Shown here one piece after another: positions 33,345 to 44,720 of a stretch of DNA of 64,000 nt (positions are counted from its first letter, which is position 1; every line of letters begins with the position of its first letter). Origin of the DNA: Isoetes taiwanensis (Eukaryota > Streptophyta > Lycopodiopsida > Isoetales > Isoetaceae); contig JAJEKV010000513.1 in NCBI GenBank assembly GCA_021234155.1, positions 99,558-163,557 of the forward strand. The letters are read 5' to 3'. The translations under genes and the position numbers were made by a program. The notes under the pieces are model-generated. The model was not told where the DNA came from. It ran no database searches and saw only the letters and a program-made list of their open reading frames with translations.

Positions 33345-33525
33345 GCTTAGCATCAGAATGCAAGTTTTGGTGTTCCTTTATAAGTACAAGCTTTTGATGC
33401 ATGTGAAATATGACATTAGGGTAAGCATAAGCATAAGGAAAACATGGCGTTAGAACACAATTTTTGGTGTTCTTTTACAAGTAGAAGCTTTCACTACATG
33501 TGAAATTTTGGGATTAGCATGACCC
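33345..33525 (+). repeat. Two-copy tandem repeat, about 93 bp
   Basis: TTTTTGGTGTTC-TTTA-AAGTA-AAGCTTT...CATGTGAAAT occurs near 33366 and near 33459, embedded in related flanks (GCATCAGAATGCAAG against GCGTTAGAACACAA). Confidence 0.55.
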
Positions 33526-33543
33526 TTGCTATTAGACGCTACA

Positions 33544-33870
33544 CTTATGCCTGCAACACAAGTTAGGGATGATAAAAATCCTCATAAACATTTTATTCAC
33601 ATATTACCAGGCGATTTTGTACACTCCATCATAGTATAACCACGTGCCCTAACTTATGCCTGCAACACAAGTCGAGGGTGATAAAATCTTCATAAACATT
33701 TACACCACAAACTACCAATCAATTTTGTAGTGCCCACAATTTTGTAGTATAACCACTTCCACTAACTTATGCCCGCAACAGAAGCCGAGGGTGGTAACAT
33801 CTTTGTAAGCATTTTAACCACATTCGTAATGCAAACATGCGAGAACGTTACCTCTAGGGTGTGCTTTGTA
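33544..33870 (+). repeat. Three-copy tandem repeat, about 110 bp
   Basis: CTTATGCCTGCAACACAAGT begins at 33544 and 33653, and a close variant (CTTATGCCCGCAACAGAAGC) at 33766. Each copy continues GGGTGATAAAATC, CATAAACATTT and TACCA-CAATTTTGTA. Spacing is 109 and 113 bases. Confidence 0.75.
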
Positions 33871-34059
33871 GTGTGTCTACGAGTTTCTTCAAGGAATCTT
33901 GCTATAATATTAAGGAATACTCGCAGTATCTTGGGTAATCTTAATACATTCCTAGAAAACCTCGTAGAATCTTATAGAGTCTCTCTAGATTATTGGGTAG
34001 TTTTAAATTTTGGTGAATTTAGAAACCTTATAGAATGTTGGGAAATCTATACTTCCCAA
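33871..34059 (-). repeat. Older repeat, left part, split by the LINE
   Basis: Inverted relative of 17235-17345 (TATAGAGTCTCTCTAGATTA, AGAATGTTGGGAAATC and others). It ends in the target-site copy ATACTTCCCAA at 34049-34059 and resumes at 37155 after the LINE. Confidence 0.6.
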
Positions 34060-37000
34060 ATTTTTTTTTTTAATTGAAGGCAGTGTATATTAAATATGTA
34101 TAATAAAGGTACAAAAGGGAGCAATGAGAGCTCTTAACTTTTAGGAGGTAACCTTTAGGAAAGGGTAGGTTATAGACCCTGAAAAAAAACCAACTATCCC
34201 AAATCAAACAACAGTTAAAAGTTTATGGAAGTTGCAGGTGTAGACTGGTAGTAGTTAAAGCCGGAGGCTTAGTGATCACCCGAGAACCGTCTTTTCTTGG
34301 GCTCTCTCTTGGAGTGGTCTTTTCTTCCCATTCCCTTGTTGGCTACAATGAATAGGCAGTAGGGGCATTTGCATAAATGAGCCTTTCCTGGGTTGAATCT
34401 CTCCTTCTTATCTTTTGCACTGCATAAGATGTATCTTTTTTCGTCATAGTAAGAGAGGCAGGCGCAGTTGCAGCTACAGTCTTCGCCATGTCCATTTGGT
34501 ACTTCAACTCCAAATTGTGTCAACCAGAGCGCATTTGCATGGAGATTCATTCTCTTCCACCTTAGTCTTTTGAACATAATCAAAGTATTACCTGAAAATA
34601 AAGAAAAAACCAACATAAGTAATTATGTACCTTATTGCTGATTTCCATATACCTCAAGGACCCAGTTAATATCATATTGGGTCTGCTTAATGATGGCGGT
34701 AGGCCATATAATTTCCTCCTTAAAGATTAAGGAGTTTCTACCCTTCCACATTCTCCACATGAGAATATATCTTCTCCACTCAATAGGGTTTTCAGGGAAG
34801 AAGAATTCTGTGATATGCATATTAGAAAGGGCCCGAATGTTTAGTTCAGTTCACCCAGCTCGAGAACCCATTACGCCCATAGGCACTCTTTAAAAGGTGT
34901 GCTTCATCTTCTTGATCCTGCAAGCATCTAACACGTGAGATATCGAGTTAGACATATTAAGCCTCCATCTCTTCATTGTCGGTGGCAAGGGCTTTATGCC
35001 AAAGTTGCCACATAAAAGCTTTGATTTTAGGATGAATTGGGCTCTTCCACATAAATTTTAAGTTTCGAGAACCCTGTCGGGTTCAATGTTCCATTTGAAT
35101 GAATGGTAACTTCTTGGTCTCTATTGAGGTACCTGTAAGCTGGTGACTTTATAACCACAAAACCCATTAATGTGCGTGTAAAAACATTAGTATCATGCCA
35201 ATCTCCATAAGCCAATCTTTGAGTAATACTATTGAAAAGCTGCCTGGAGTCATCTCCTAGATCTGCAAGACTGGAATCTTGGTAAACAAATTCATCCATA
35301 ATATCACTTATGTAGATAACTCCCCGTTGAGTCCATTGCTTGGCTAACTTAGGAAAGTTAGTGGCAAGACAAATGTTAGGGTTATCCGTAATCGAGAGGG
35401 CTCCAAAATATAGGCTGGTCTGTGGAAAGTCCTTCTTTCCAAGTATACATACCTCTAACCTTCAACCATGCCCTAATCCACTTCTTAATAATTAAAGGCA
35501 TAGTGGTAGGGATAGTAAAGTCGAAGTAGATACTATGAGGAAGCTGCATATTAAGATTTCTCCAGCCAAAGGGGTGGCATTTCTTAATGTAATAGGAGAT
35601 GAGAGTACTCACAGGGTGATTAATCTGGTTATTACAGGCCCTAAAGAAGTACTTTGCAGCCAAAGCAGTGGCCTGCTTCTCAATATTTATGACCCCCGGA
35701 CCCCCCATTCTTTTGTGCTTGCAGCATTCTTCCATAGAAATAGAAATCCAACATCTTCTGCTTGATCCACCTGCTATAAACCTTCCAATGATGCTCTGCA
35801 TTTTTGTCAAGACTTTCTTAGGGGCCATAATGATGGAGGATTGATAGACCTGAGAGGAAGAGATGACCGAGTTTGCCAGAATAGCTCTCCCATTTTTGGA
35901 TAGAAACTTGGAATTAAGGGAGTCAACTTTTTTATAAAATTTATCAATTAAATCCTCCCAAAGATCACAAGCATTAACTCTAATAGCAAAGGGGATACCT
36001 AGAATTTTAGTTTTAGTATTAGGGGAGAGATACATACAACCCAGTCCTGCTGCAACAAGCTCACCCTCCTCTTGATGCCTCGAAATCAACTTGGTCTTGA
36101 CAGGATTGATTCTACATCCCGAGCATTTGCCAAATTCTTCTAGAGTGGCCAGAGTATTATGGATGGATTGGTCCTCCAAATGTAGAAATAAGAATGTGTC
36201 ATCTGCAAAGTGGACATTAAGAATCTCACCATCCCTCCGAGAGGGAAGCCTGAGACCCTTGATTAGGTGAAGATCCTTTGCTCTTTTAAGGTTGCTATTT
36301 AATCCTTCCATTACAATCAAAAAAAGGAAAGGAGCAAGAGGGCATCCCTGTTTGACCCCCCTTTTGATGTCAAAAAAAGGGCTACATTCACCATTAATGA
36401 GAACAGCAGATCTGGAATTTTTAAGGATGCCTTGGAAGATTGAGATTGTCTCCTCGGAGAATCCATTTTACAAAGACCAAAGAGAGAAAAGCCCAACTTA
36501 CGATTATCAAAAGCTTTTGTGATGTCCAAATTGAGGAGGCCAATTGGTGGTTGGAATCTTTGGCCCAGGAGATACCCAAAGATGCAAAGGCTGAAAGAAC
36601 ATTGTCAAGAATATACCTTCCTCTTAGATAAGCACTTTGAGTGTTCTTGATAACTTCCTCCGGGATAGGTTTAAGACGAAAGCGACCATAGTACCTGAAA
36701 TTAACTTATACACCACATTGGTGGAGATATTGGTCCTAGTCGAGGAGAAAGTAGTAGGGAGCTCCATCTTCGGGATAAGAGCAATTAAACTTGTGTTGAT
36801 CCTATTTACATCCAAGCTGCTTGGTGATCAGGAATTCATTGGCCAAAGAGACAATGTCCATGCCCAATATGTCCCAAGACTTCTTGAAGAACTTCGGTGG
36901 GAGGCCATCGAGGGCACAGGGTCTTGCCATTCTCCATCTCCTGCAGAACTTTCAACATTTCCCCCCAGGTGAAGGGCCTAGAAAGAGTGTCATTCATGTG

Positions 37001-37154
37001 CTCAGTAACCTTCTGCTGGATAGACACAAAATTTTCAATGTCTTCTCTACTTATATTTTCCTCAGTTCCCATGATTCAGGAGAAATGAGTTTTGGCAGCA
37101 CATTTGAGCTGTGTGTCATTATCGATATTGTTGCCTTCCCAAAGAATGCTATAG
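34060..37154 (-). mobile_element. L1-type LINE, 5'-truncated, with 11-bp target-site duplication
   Basis: ATACTTCCCAA flanks the insertion at 34049-34059 and 37155-37165, and a run of 11 T at 34061-34071 is the poly(A) tail of the minus-strand element. Translated pieces give the reverse transcriptase in order: EMLKVLQEMENGK (near 36970), INTSLIALIPKMELP (near 36780), LDITKAFD motif A (near 36525), a QGCPLAP-type motif B frame near 36340, FADDTFLF motif C (near 36200), and the post-RT region FLSKNGRAILANSV (near 35890) and MWRMWKGRNSLIF (near 34750). The upstream ORF1 and the endonuclease are missing by 5' truncation. The RT region changes frame at least three times and the post-RT region is also interrupted, so the copy cannot mobilise itself. 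The duplication is still perfect, which suggests moderate rather than great age. Confidence 0.85.
34269..34616 (-). CDS. Cys-rich small ORF in the LINE 3' part
   Basis: 115 residues, with GEDCSCNCACLSYYDEKRY, then KAHLCKCPYCLFIV and a very basic end (KREPKKRRFSG). The paired C-x-C and C-x-C-x-x-C clusters look like zinc ligands. It lies between the end of the post-RT region (stop near 34632) and the poly(A), separated by a stretch that looks like a short GT-AG intron on the same strand (GTACAT ... TATTTTCAG, about 34631-34594). It may be the LINE's own C-terminal zinc domain, a second 3' ORF, or host sequence picked up by read-through. Confidence 0.4.
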   Translation of the reverse strand: MLVFSLFSGNTLIMFKRLRWKRMNLHANALWLTQFGVEVPNGHGEDCSCNCACLSYYDEKRYILCSAKDKKERFNPGKAHLCKCPYCLFIVANKGMGRKDHSKREPKKRRFSGDH

Positions 37155-37260
37155 ATACTTCCCAATGCACGTACATTTGACTTTGTACACTCCCTCATAG
37201 TACAAATACTTGTATATATATGTATATATATGCTATTGAGTTACACTATATAGATAGATA
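37155..37260 (-). repeat. Older repeat, right part, ending in TA-rich DNA
   Basis: Continuation of the repeat interrupted by the LINE: GTACACTCCCTCATAGTACA matches, inverted, TACTATGAGGGAGTGTACGA near 17200. It ends in a TA-rich tract, as does the 17 kb copy. Confidence 0.65.
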
Positions 37261-37949
37261 TACATCGGTATCTATATATATATTGCTGGTAAAATAGTAA
37301 CTGAATGAATAAATAATCTTCTACTGGAATATGATTAAGATGTTTTCTTATTGTTCGATTTATTATTCGTTTGTGATTCTCAAATAATAGGATGAGATAA
37401 CGTAATAGGGAATGTGAACATTTTGAAAGGTAGGATTTCTTGCATGATGATATAAGAATGGCTTAAATTTTTCTTGTTGCTCACGACACCGATAACAAGG
37501 GGGTTGTATAAAAAATCGACACTGTCTTCCCATACCATGCATCCTGTACTAACACATGTTTTGGTTTTGGATGGTGGAGTGTGAGCTTTTCCCACTTGAA
37601 CACAAGAAGATAGAAATTTAAGCGCAAATCGAGTATTCATTCATCATGTGCAGTAACTAATTGTTGTATGGATTGTAAGAAAGTACATTAATATTTCGGA
37701 TCTATTACTCTAGCAGATAAATATGAGATGACAAAGGTAAAATCTTCTTACAGCTAATAGTAATATAGATCCCTAATATAGGGAGGTTGCTAAAAAAAAT
37801 AGCATATATATACATATAAATTTGACCAGATAATGGTTACCACCTTATGTCCTATGATTAACAAAATCATAGACATAGTCTATATCTATTAGTTGTATAC
37901 ATAAACTTTGGACGTCATATAAAGTTATCTGACTAGGTGGTTTCTTGTA
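37261..37949. other. AT-rich non-coding flank
   Basis: No gene seen; probably the 5' flank or leader of the broken RT-element copy that follows. Confidence 0.35.
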
Positions 37950-39508
37950 TAGATTCCTGAACAAGAAGAAGGAGCAATAGAATGGCTTCAGGAACTCAAA
38001 GATATCGGGTATGGAGAAAATCAATGGATCCCAATTCCCGTTGTTCAAAACATCATGGTGTTGATGGCGGATGTCTTGTAGATTACGAGTACATCTTGAA
38101 TAAAGAAAATGCACTAGGTGAGGATGAGTTTTCAATTCTTAGTTCCCTTGATGCATCCCATTGGTTTAAGCTCTTCTATACGTATAGAATTGGGGGTAAT
38201 GTTCTTCAACAATTGAAGACATTCGAATCCCAAATATCGGATATGCTGGAATCAGAGATATAGTTGAAATTGATAAATGTATGAGGGTGTTAGAACAGTT
38301 TAAAGAATTGAAATTGGTAAATGGAGAAAAATACCCTATGCAATATTTTAGAGATGACGAAGAAAGTGAAAAGTGCCTTTATTCATTGAGATGGTATGAA
38401 CCCTAAGCTCAAGGGAATTAAAGCTGGATGAGGAGGGCAGGCCATATCAAGGATTTTTGCGGTGAGCAGGATGAGTAAAATGAATAATCATTATCTTTTT
38501 TCAAAAGATACCCCTACCCCTGTAGTGCCTAGAAGATTTGTGGAGCAATGGGCGAAAAAAAATAATAGAACATGGAAGCTCTATTCTTTCAATCTATTGG
38601 CCCCAATCCCAGTTGAAGCATATTATTATCTTGGTGGGATTGAAAATGAAAATTCTGAACCTTCAACGTGGATGGATAAATATGTGAATTTTGCAAGAAA
38701 AGGGACCAACATTCTGGAAAAAGAGACACCTATACTGAAATATAACCTAGCTATGTTTGACTCAACAAAGTGTCCAGAAGAATCTATGTTGGCCTTGGCA
38801 AAAAAAGATATGCCCACCACTGGTAAGACAAGAGGTAAGGATTATGAGACTAGGTGGCCAAACTGGAAAAGGCCCTACTGCAGATGCCCACACCCTCTGA
38901 AGACATGCAATTATATTGGAGTACTATGGTTTGATCATGTGCTGTGGTACATGATGAATAATATTGAAAAGTTCTTCAAAGGAGACTCTGTCATATCTAG
39001 GTGGAGCCAATTCATGAACTGGACGGACCAATCATTGCAATAGAAAGTGTAATCCAGCAATGTTTAGTATTTCATTTTATTAGAAAATTAATGATGGAAG
39101 GGTTGCTGGAGTATGTCACTCAACCAGAAGCCAGGATGTTTGGTCAGAGCAACAATGAAAATGGGTTAAGATACATTGAAAGGCTAATAAAGCCACCTAG
39201 TTTTTCTCGAAGTCAATCCTTGATGATGCAAAAGAGAAATAGGGATTTTTGCGGATAATTTAACTTCTCCTAATAAAAGAGGAAGGGGAAGAGGTGGTTA
39301 TAGAGGAGATCTAGAAGCATGGGATGGGAGACGGGGGAGAAAAAGTAATTTTTCAGAACCTCACATGGGTGGCCAAGCTGGAAGTTCTGGAAGGGGAAGG
39401 GGAAGAGGCAACAATAATGCGGTTGGAAGAGGTGCAACCAATTCTAGAGTTGGAAGACCTCCATCTGGCCATTATGGTAGAGGAAGAAATTTAGTACAGT
39501 CTGCTTAG
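37950..39508 (+). mobile_element. Second, broken copy of the RT-element partner protein
   Basis: Related along its length to the protein at 12888-14459. Visible blocks: NQWIPIPVVQNIMVLMADVL and ENALGEDEFSILSSLDASHW (N-terminal region), YSFNLLAPIPVEAYYYLGG, RPYCRCPHPLKTC, WFDHVLWYMMNNIEK (against WIDHLLWHMLNNLEK in the other copy), and RYIERLIKPPSFSRS. The end is a Gly/Arg tail of RGG type (GRGRGGYRGDLEAW, SGRGRGRGNNNAVGRG), a typical RNA-binding tail, which replaces the Ser-rich tail of the other copy. Clear divergence at most positions outside the motifs shows these are two lineages of one family, not a recent duplicate. The copy is broken in several places. Confidence 0.6.
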
Positions 39509-41930
39509 ATGCGATGAGTTATACGGTGGTGAAGTACACAATTCAGCAGACAAAATGAGTCACCTATAAGACCAAGAAACCTAAATTATCGTTGGAATAA
39601 TTAATTGATTGTTGTGAATGTTGTTGTTATGCTAAATAGGGCTTGTTTTAGGACTGAAATTTAATAAAAACTCTGCGGGGATATGCAAGTTGAACTGAAA
39701 TATCTTGTGTTAGATAAAGGGCGTTGGAAAGTCATGAAAGAATCCCAAAAAAATTCATTTATATACACTTACTTATATTGTATGTAAATAGAATTATGGA
39801 ATTAGTTAACTGAAAAAGCTATTTGGCATATCTGTCTCACAGGGGATTAAAAATAGAAGATAGGATATCACGAGTAATATTATTTATGGTTGGAAGTATC
39901 TTCCTAGCATCAAATCCTCATGGTATAAACCCAAGGACACCTTTTGCAACTTCTCATGTTATGATAGCTTGGCTGTCGATTATTACAAAAATAGCATGGT
40001 TTAGGCCTTTCTTAAAGAAAGGAGAAGATGGAGCAGAACATGTCATTTCCTTTCAATAGACATATGTCTATATGCTAGGGATAATATAAAGTATGGATTA
40101 AACCATATTCATCTTCAAAAGTCCTATCACCGGGCTACGTTATAGATGAAGTAATGAAGGCATGGGAACAAACAGTTCAATATATGGAGGAAAAGTTAGG
40201 GAAATTCGCAAGCACAGAATTGAAGAAACAAAAGGCATTCATTAAATGGCAAATTAAACAATGGGTCTTTGGAAAGCAATAGGGATAAGAGAAAAGGATC
40301 AGAGCCCCAAAGAGGGTATGCACATAGCTTGTTACACTATACCGATAGCTATATAGATACCACCCACTTGAGTTACATAGCCACTGAGTTACACAAGCCC
40401 ACTGCAGGTTACACATAGCCATAAAAAATGTTAGTCTATATAAGACCTTTAAAAAAATGATACAAAATTTCATAATGGAGAACATTGGAGCTTTGCATTT
40501 GATGATGCCTTTAATGTGGCCTTGAGATTTGATTCGGGCCTAGGAATGCTTAAAGTGGAATAAAAGTGGTGCAAAAATAATTTCCAAAATTTAAATCTTG
40601 AACTATATGGTTCCATGGCCATACTTTTTTTGGTATCAATGGAATAGGGTGGAAGCACATGTTAAAATATTTGTTTCGATGGCTATACGAGGTGTGAAAA
40701 TAGAACTTATGTACAAGATGTTGCCTTGCTAAAAAGGAAGGTGCATATAATGCAATAAATTAGGTGCATAACATACAAAGGCACCACAGTCAACTTGGCT
40801 ATGGTACATGTAAATTTTATAAAAAAAGGCATATAAAGTTGGGTCATGCCATGCTTGCCAAGTGTTGGCTTTTCTAAAAAGTTTTGCATGCATGAACCTA
40901 CTTGCATGATACGATATCTTTAAGCTATATGAAAGGGCTTTGTTCAAAGAAAATTGATGATAATTGTTGGCAACCGTAGTTTATTATATAGAATACATGG
41001 TTATATGGTACAATTGGAAATACAATCGGATATTATATAGTTAAGTTGCATCTTGTGGCAACAAAAAAAGTATTCTGAACATAAACTCTGGAAAAATTCT
41101 AAAAGGTCTTTTTGTGAATCGATTTAGGGTTAAATAGCCCTATTTTGATAGTGCTCATGGCCATAAAAATCACCATAAGAGGCGATGCCAAATCGATAGC
41201 AAAGAGATCAAGGCAATAAATGTAAAGCCGAAAATGCATGTTGGATCTGCCTTGGCCATGGAATCTGGTCGAATCTTCCATTTCGACGAACAAAAGGTAT
41301 GGTGCAGTTCTTTGGAAAATGTCCGCTCATCAATTTAGGATCTTTGATGATCCGATTTGCGGTTTATGTATTTTAAATACCTCTCGAATCTATACCGGGG
41401 TTGCCATAGGCTGAAAGATGCACCTATTGATTCCAAGATAATGGATGGCAAAATGATTTTCTTTGTGCACAAATTATCAGAAATGTGTCGAAAATACAAA
41501 GGCATTGAGTTTTATCGTGATCTATGCGTGAGAGTTTTTTATGGCATAGAATGTACAAAGAACAGGATGGTCCTTTCTTTGGTTATTTAACCATGCCAAT
41601 ACGATTCTACATTTGTCTGAGGTTAGCATTTGTTTGCACAAAATGTTTTTCTAGAAAAATGCATAAAGGGACCTGAATATATAATGGATCGATTCCCACG
41701 GTATTATGAATAGCATAAGCAGAAAAGAGTTTTGCCTTTATTGGCTTTAGCGGTGGTACAAGCCTTAGGCGACAATAGGTTTTCTTTTGATTCTGCTGCA
41801 AGAATGGCATGCAAGAATGCAAATAATCAACCACAAACTTATGAGACATCTTTGGAATGGCCATGTTTGTGTAAGGTTTAATTTGTACCAAAAGCCTAGC
41901 TCTGAAATGATTAAGAATAGAATAGAATAA
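39509..41930. other. Decayed continuation and unrecognised non-coding DNA
   Basis: Apart from the RT remnant at 40045-40285 I find no family. A simple array of GTTACA-containing units lies at about 40330-40425. Open frames at 41357-41590 and 41607-41891 have no recognised signature. Confidence 0.35.
40045..40285 (+). mobile_element. RT N-terminal remnant of the broken element copy
   Basis: YGLNHIH matches LGLNHIPD of the 689-residue RT, and a neighbouring stretch (VIDEVMKAWEQTVQYMEEKL, then KKQKAFIKWQIKQW) follows its FKAEMEDTIEQFFLIHK ... KKETKWQAKAFIK helix region in the same order and spacing. Nothing from the catalytic core is found downstream, so this copy stops before the polymerase motifs. 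It confirms that partner protein and RT travel together. Confidence 0.5.
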
Positions 41931-41933
41931 GTT

Positions 41934-44720
41934 TTAAGCGTCCACGGAGACCAATTGGCCTATGGGACCCAAACAAAAGCTAGGCAGACAAGCATATTGC
42001 GGCGGAGTTAAAACCCCAGCCACGAAGGGTTTTAGAGGAAAAACCTTGTGATAATAAGCATCTTTGGCACAGCGTACAATTGCATGGGACAGTTCAAACC
42101 GTCCGTAGGACACAAGCAGCGTCAGGTGCATCCATAACCTCTTGGAGGTATGATGAGCAAAACCCAGCGTAGTAGTCAATAGCGTGCAACTGGCTGGCGG
42201 CACTAGTAGTCGAACATACCTCTGCCGGATATGGGCAAATCTGCGAGGAGGCGAGATCGGAGGAATTATGACCTCATCCTCAATCAGCCAGCGGGTGGCA
42301 ACAACGGCAAAACCTTTGCTCGTCTTCAGGAACTAGCGCTGTTTCAATCGCGGAAGCGATGTGCACCGTTCGAATGGAAGCTATAAGTGCTTTGCGCTTC
42401 TTCATGGGCATTTGGGTGTACAAATCTTGGTCTCTTGGGCCTCTTGTGAGCCTAAGTTGACTAGCGCTAATAGTGTACCCGGCTTAGCGTCGTCGAGCCT
42501 CATCGAGCTTGCGAAGGAAGTTGCATCTAGGTATTGTTTAAGTGCCTCGCGATCTTTCTTTGTCCTGACCTGGACGCGTCTGTTTGTCTGCGCTTGACGT
42601 GAGAACCTTGAGCTTGCTTGTCTTTCAGCCCGGGGGATTTGGTTAGGGACCCATCGGCTGTGGCAAAAACAAGATGGAGACTTGGCGTGTATCAGCCATA
42701 GCGACCACCTTTTGGAAATGATATGGCGTTCAATACGGCAGATTGGAGGGTACAGAAAGCTTTGTCTCACGGTGGGATCAGTATGCGGCTGTGGACTTCA
42801 CCCCAAGAAACCGTGCAAATATATACACCTGCTTTCGAGGTCATTCCATGTGTTGAGGGGAGATGACCGGACCCCATACGCCCCATACAAGGGCCAGAGA
42901 GCTCAACCAAGGCGAAACAAATGTATTTGGTGGCCCCAGTACAACTACGCCTTGTGGGCATTGCATGGCATATAGTGCTCCAACCAGCGAAGTGACATAG
43001 CACGATAAGCAGCATCCCAATGGGTGGTAGTTGAGAACTCAATGCCCAAGAATGCTTGTAAGGTTGGAGCCACCTCTACCTCTGCCCACGGTAAGTGAAG
43101 GTGGAAGCCTTGGTGACGGACGATGCAACTAGCGGCACCTAATGGATTTTGCCAAGTTCACTCGCGTGCCGATTGATGGAAGTGGCAAAAGCATGTCAAT
43201 TGTGTACATGTCCTCACGGGTATAGGCCATGAGGTTGACATGTCGGCATATATGAGTTCTTGGGATTGTGTGATGCATGAGATGTGCTCCTAGCGCCTCC
43301 ATGCTCGAGAGGCAATCTTCCAAGCGATCAATGTATAGACCAAAGGTGTGGGGAGAGGGGCAATACTGGCGCACTCAATGCTCTTGATTACGGTTGTCTT
43401 TGCTGATGTGATCTGACTGAGCATGCCTCGTACAGCCCTATATACCGCATTACGCAATCGGGGGGTCCCGGTATGCTTAATCGTCCCGAGCTTGTTGCGG
43501 AGTCGCATTGTCGAATCTTTTGCAAAATCAACGAAACAACGATCTGGTTAGGTGATTCTGCTATCCTCAATTAATGTCTTGTAGTGAAGATATGATCAAT
43601 GGTGGAATGCGGGCGGAAACACATGTAGGCTTCGCACCTCGTTTCCTCTGCCCATATTGTCATTGCATTGCTCAAGGATGCGATAGCAGGTTTTGCAAAG
43701 GCGACCATGATAGTCCGTTAGTTGGCGGGCATTGAAGTCCCTGCTTTGTAGATGGGCACTACTCGCTGGTGGTCCATTGCATAGGAAGCCTTCAATGCTT
43801 TATTGAATAATCTTGGTGAGACGGGGCACCGATGGAGGCCCCCATTTGAAGTTACTTTGCATGCCATCTAAATCTAACGCCTTCCATTAGCTGGCCTAGA
43901 CGGTAGGCCCATGATAACATCCTTACGTGATAACTAGAGCCATGCCTATCACATTGGAAATTTGGTGCGACCCTGACCGGGAATTCGTCACGGTATTTGC
44001 AAAATCTTTGTACCCATTGCCCGAGGTGATGTTCCCGTAGAACAATGCGGGCTTGCTCAAGACCCTTCTCGAATGTCTGAGGTCTTGGGTCGGGGAGATA
44101 AACATCATTGCTGATGCTACGCAAGGTATCGGCCTTCTTGTTCTTGAGAAAGGCGGTATTAACGTAGGCGGGAGATGGGATCGATGACTTCTTGAATTAA
44201 TGGTTTGAGCTCCGAGCGCTCATCATCAAACCATTTGTTGCGGGGAAGGTGGTAGTGCACGTGTTCGCCCGTGGCGACCTCTCCCAAAAGCATCTTTATT
44301 GTTGCCGGAAGCCGGTAGTCGACTCAGTGATTGCTCTTGAAGTGTAAGGGGAGTTCTGGCCGATCCGGCGGATCATGCTCAAAGCGGTTTGGCATAGAGT
44401 CTACTGCGGTCGTAGTCGAGTAGCGGTAGGGCGGTGTGTTGAGGCAGCGAGGTGCACAGGAAGCCTCGATGGAAATTCATGAAGAGGGCTGGTGAATTAG
44501 AATCTACTTCCTCATCAGTGTATGCGTCAGATGGAAAAATGAGTAACGGTCGCGAGATCCAGTTCCTCAACGGCGGATAATCCACCACCTTTGGAGCCCC
44601 CTTGGTTCTCTGTCTACAAGTGTAGCGGCGGAAGGCAGCCATTATTACTTGACCCACAAATAACGGGTCAAAGATACTACCCGGCCAACATTTGCGCACG
44701 CCGAAAGCGAAATATGGCAT
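41934..44720 (-). mobile_element. Heavily decayed LINE of another clade (RT and flanks)
   Basis: Minus-strand pieces in several frames follow the order of a non-LTR polyprotein: FEKGLEQARIVLREHHLGQW (near 44060), RTIMVAFAKPAIASL (near 43720), FRPHSTIDHIF (near 43610), PDCVMRYIGLYEA (near 43450), QYCPSPHTFGLYIDRLED (motif B and following, near 43360), a YAD motif C remnant (near 43230), FLGIEFSTTTHWDAAYRAM (near 43050) and a final region to 41934. The CPLSPTLFGLYID-type wording is unlike the L1-type element at 34-37 kb and fits the LINE group common in algae and seed-free plants. Breaks occur every 100-200 bases and no ends were found. Confidence 0.65.

Noticed and set aside
33544-33870. CRISPR-like array of regularly spaced repeats
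   Set aside because: Units are about 110 bases, adjoin without unique spacers and the context is a plant nuclear genome.
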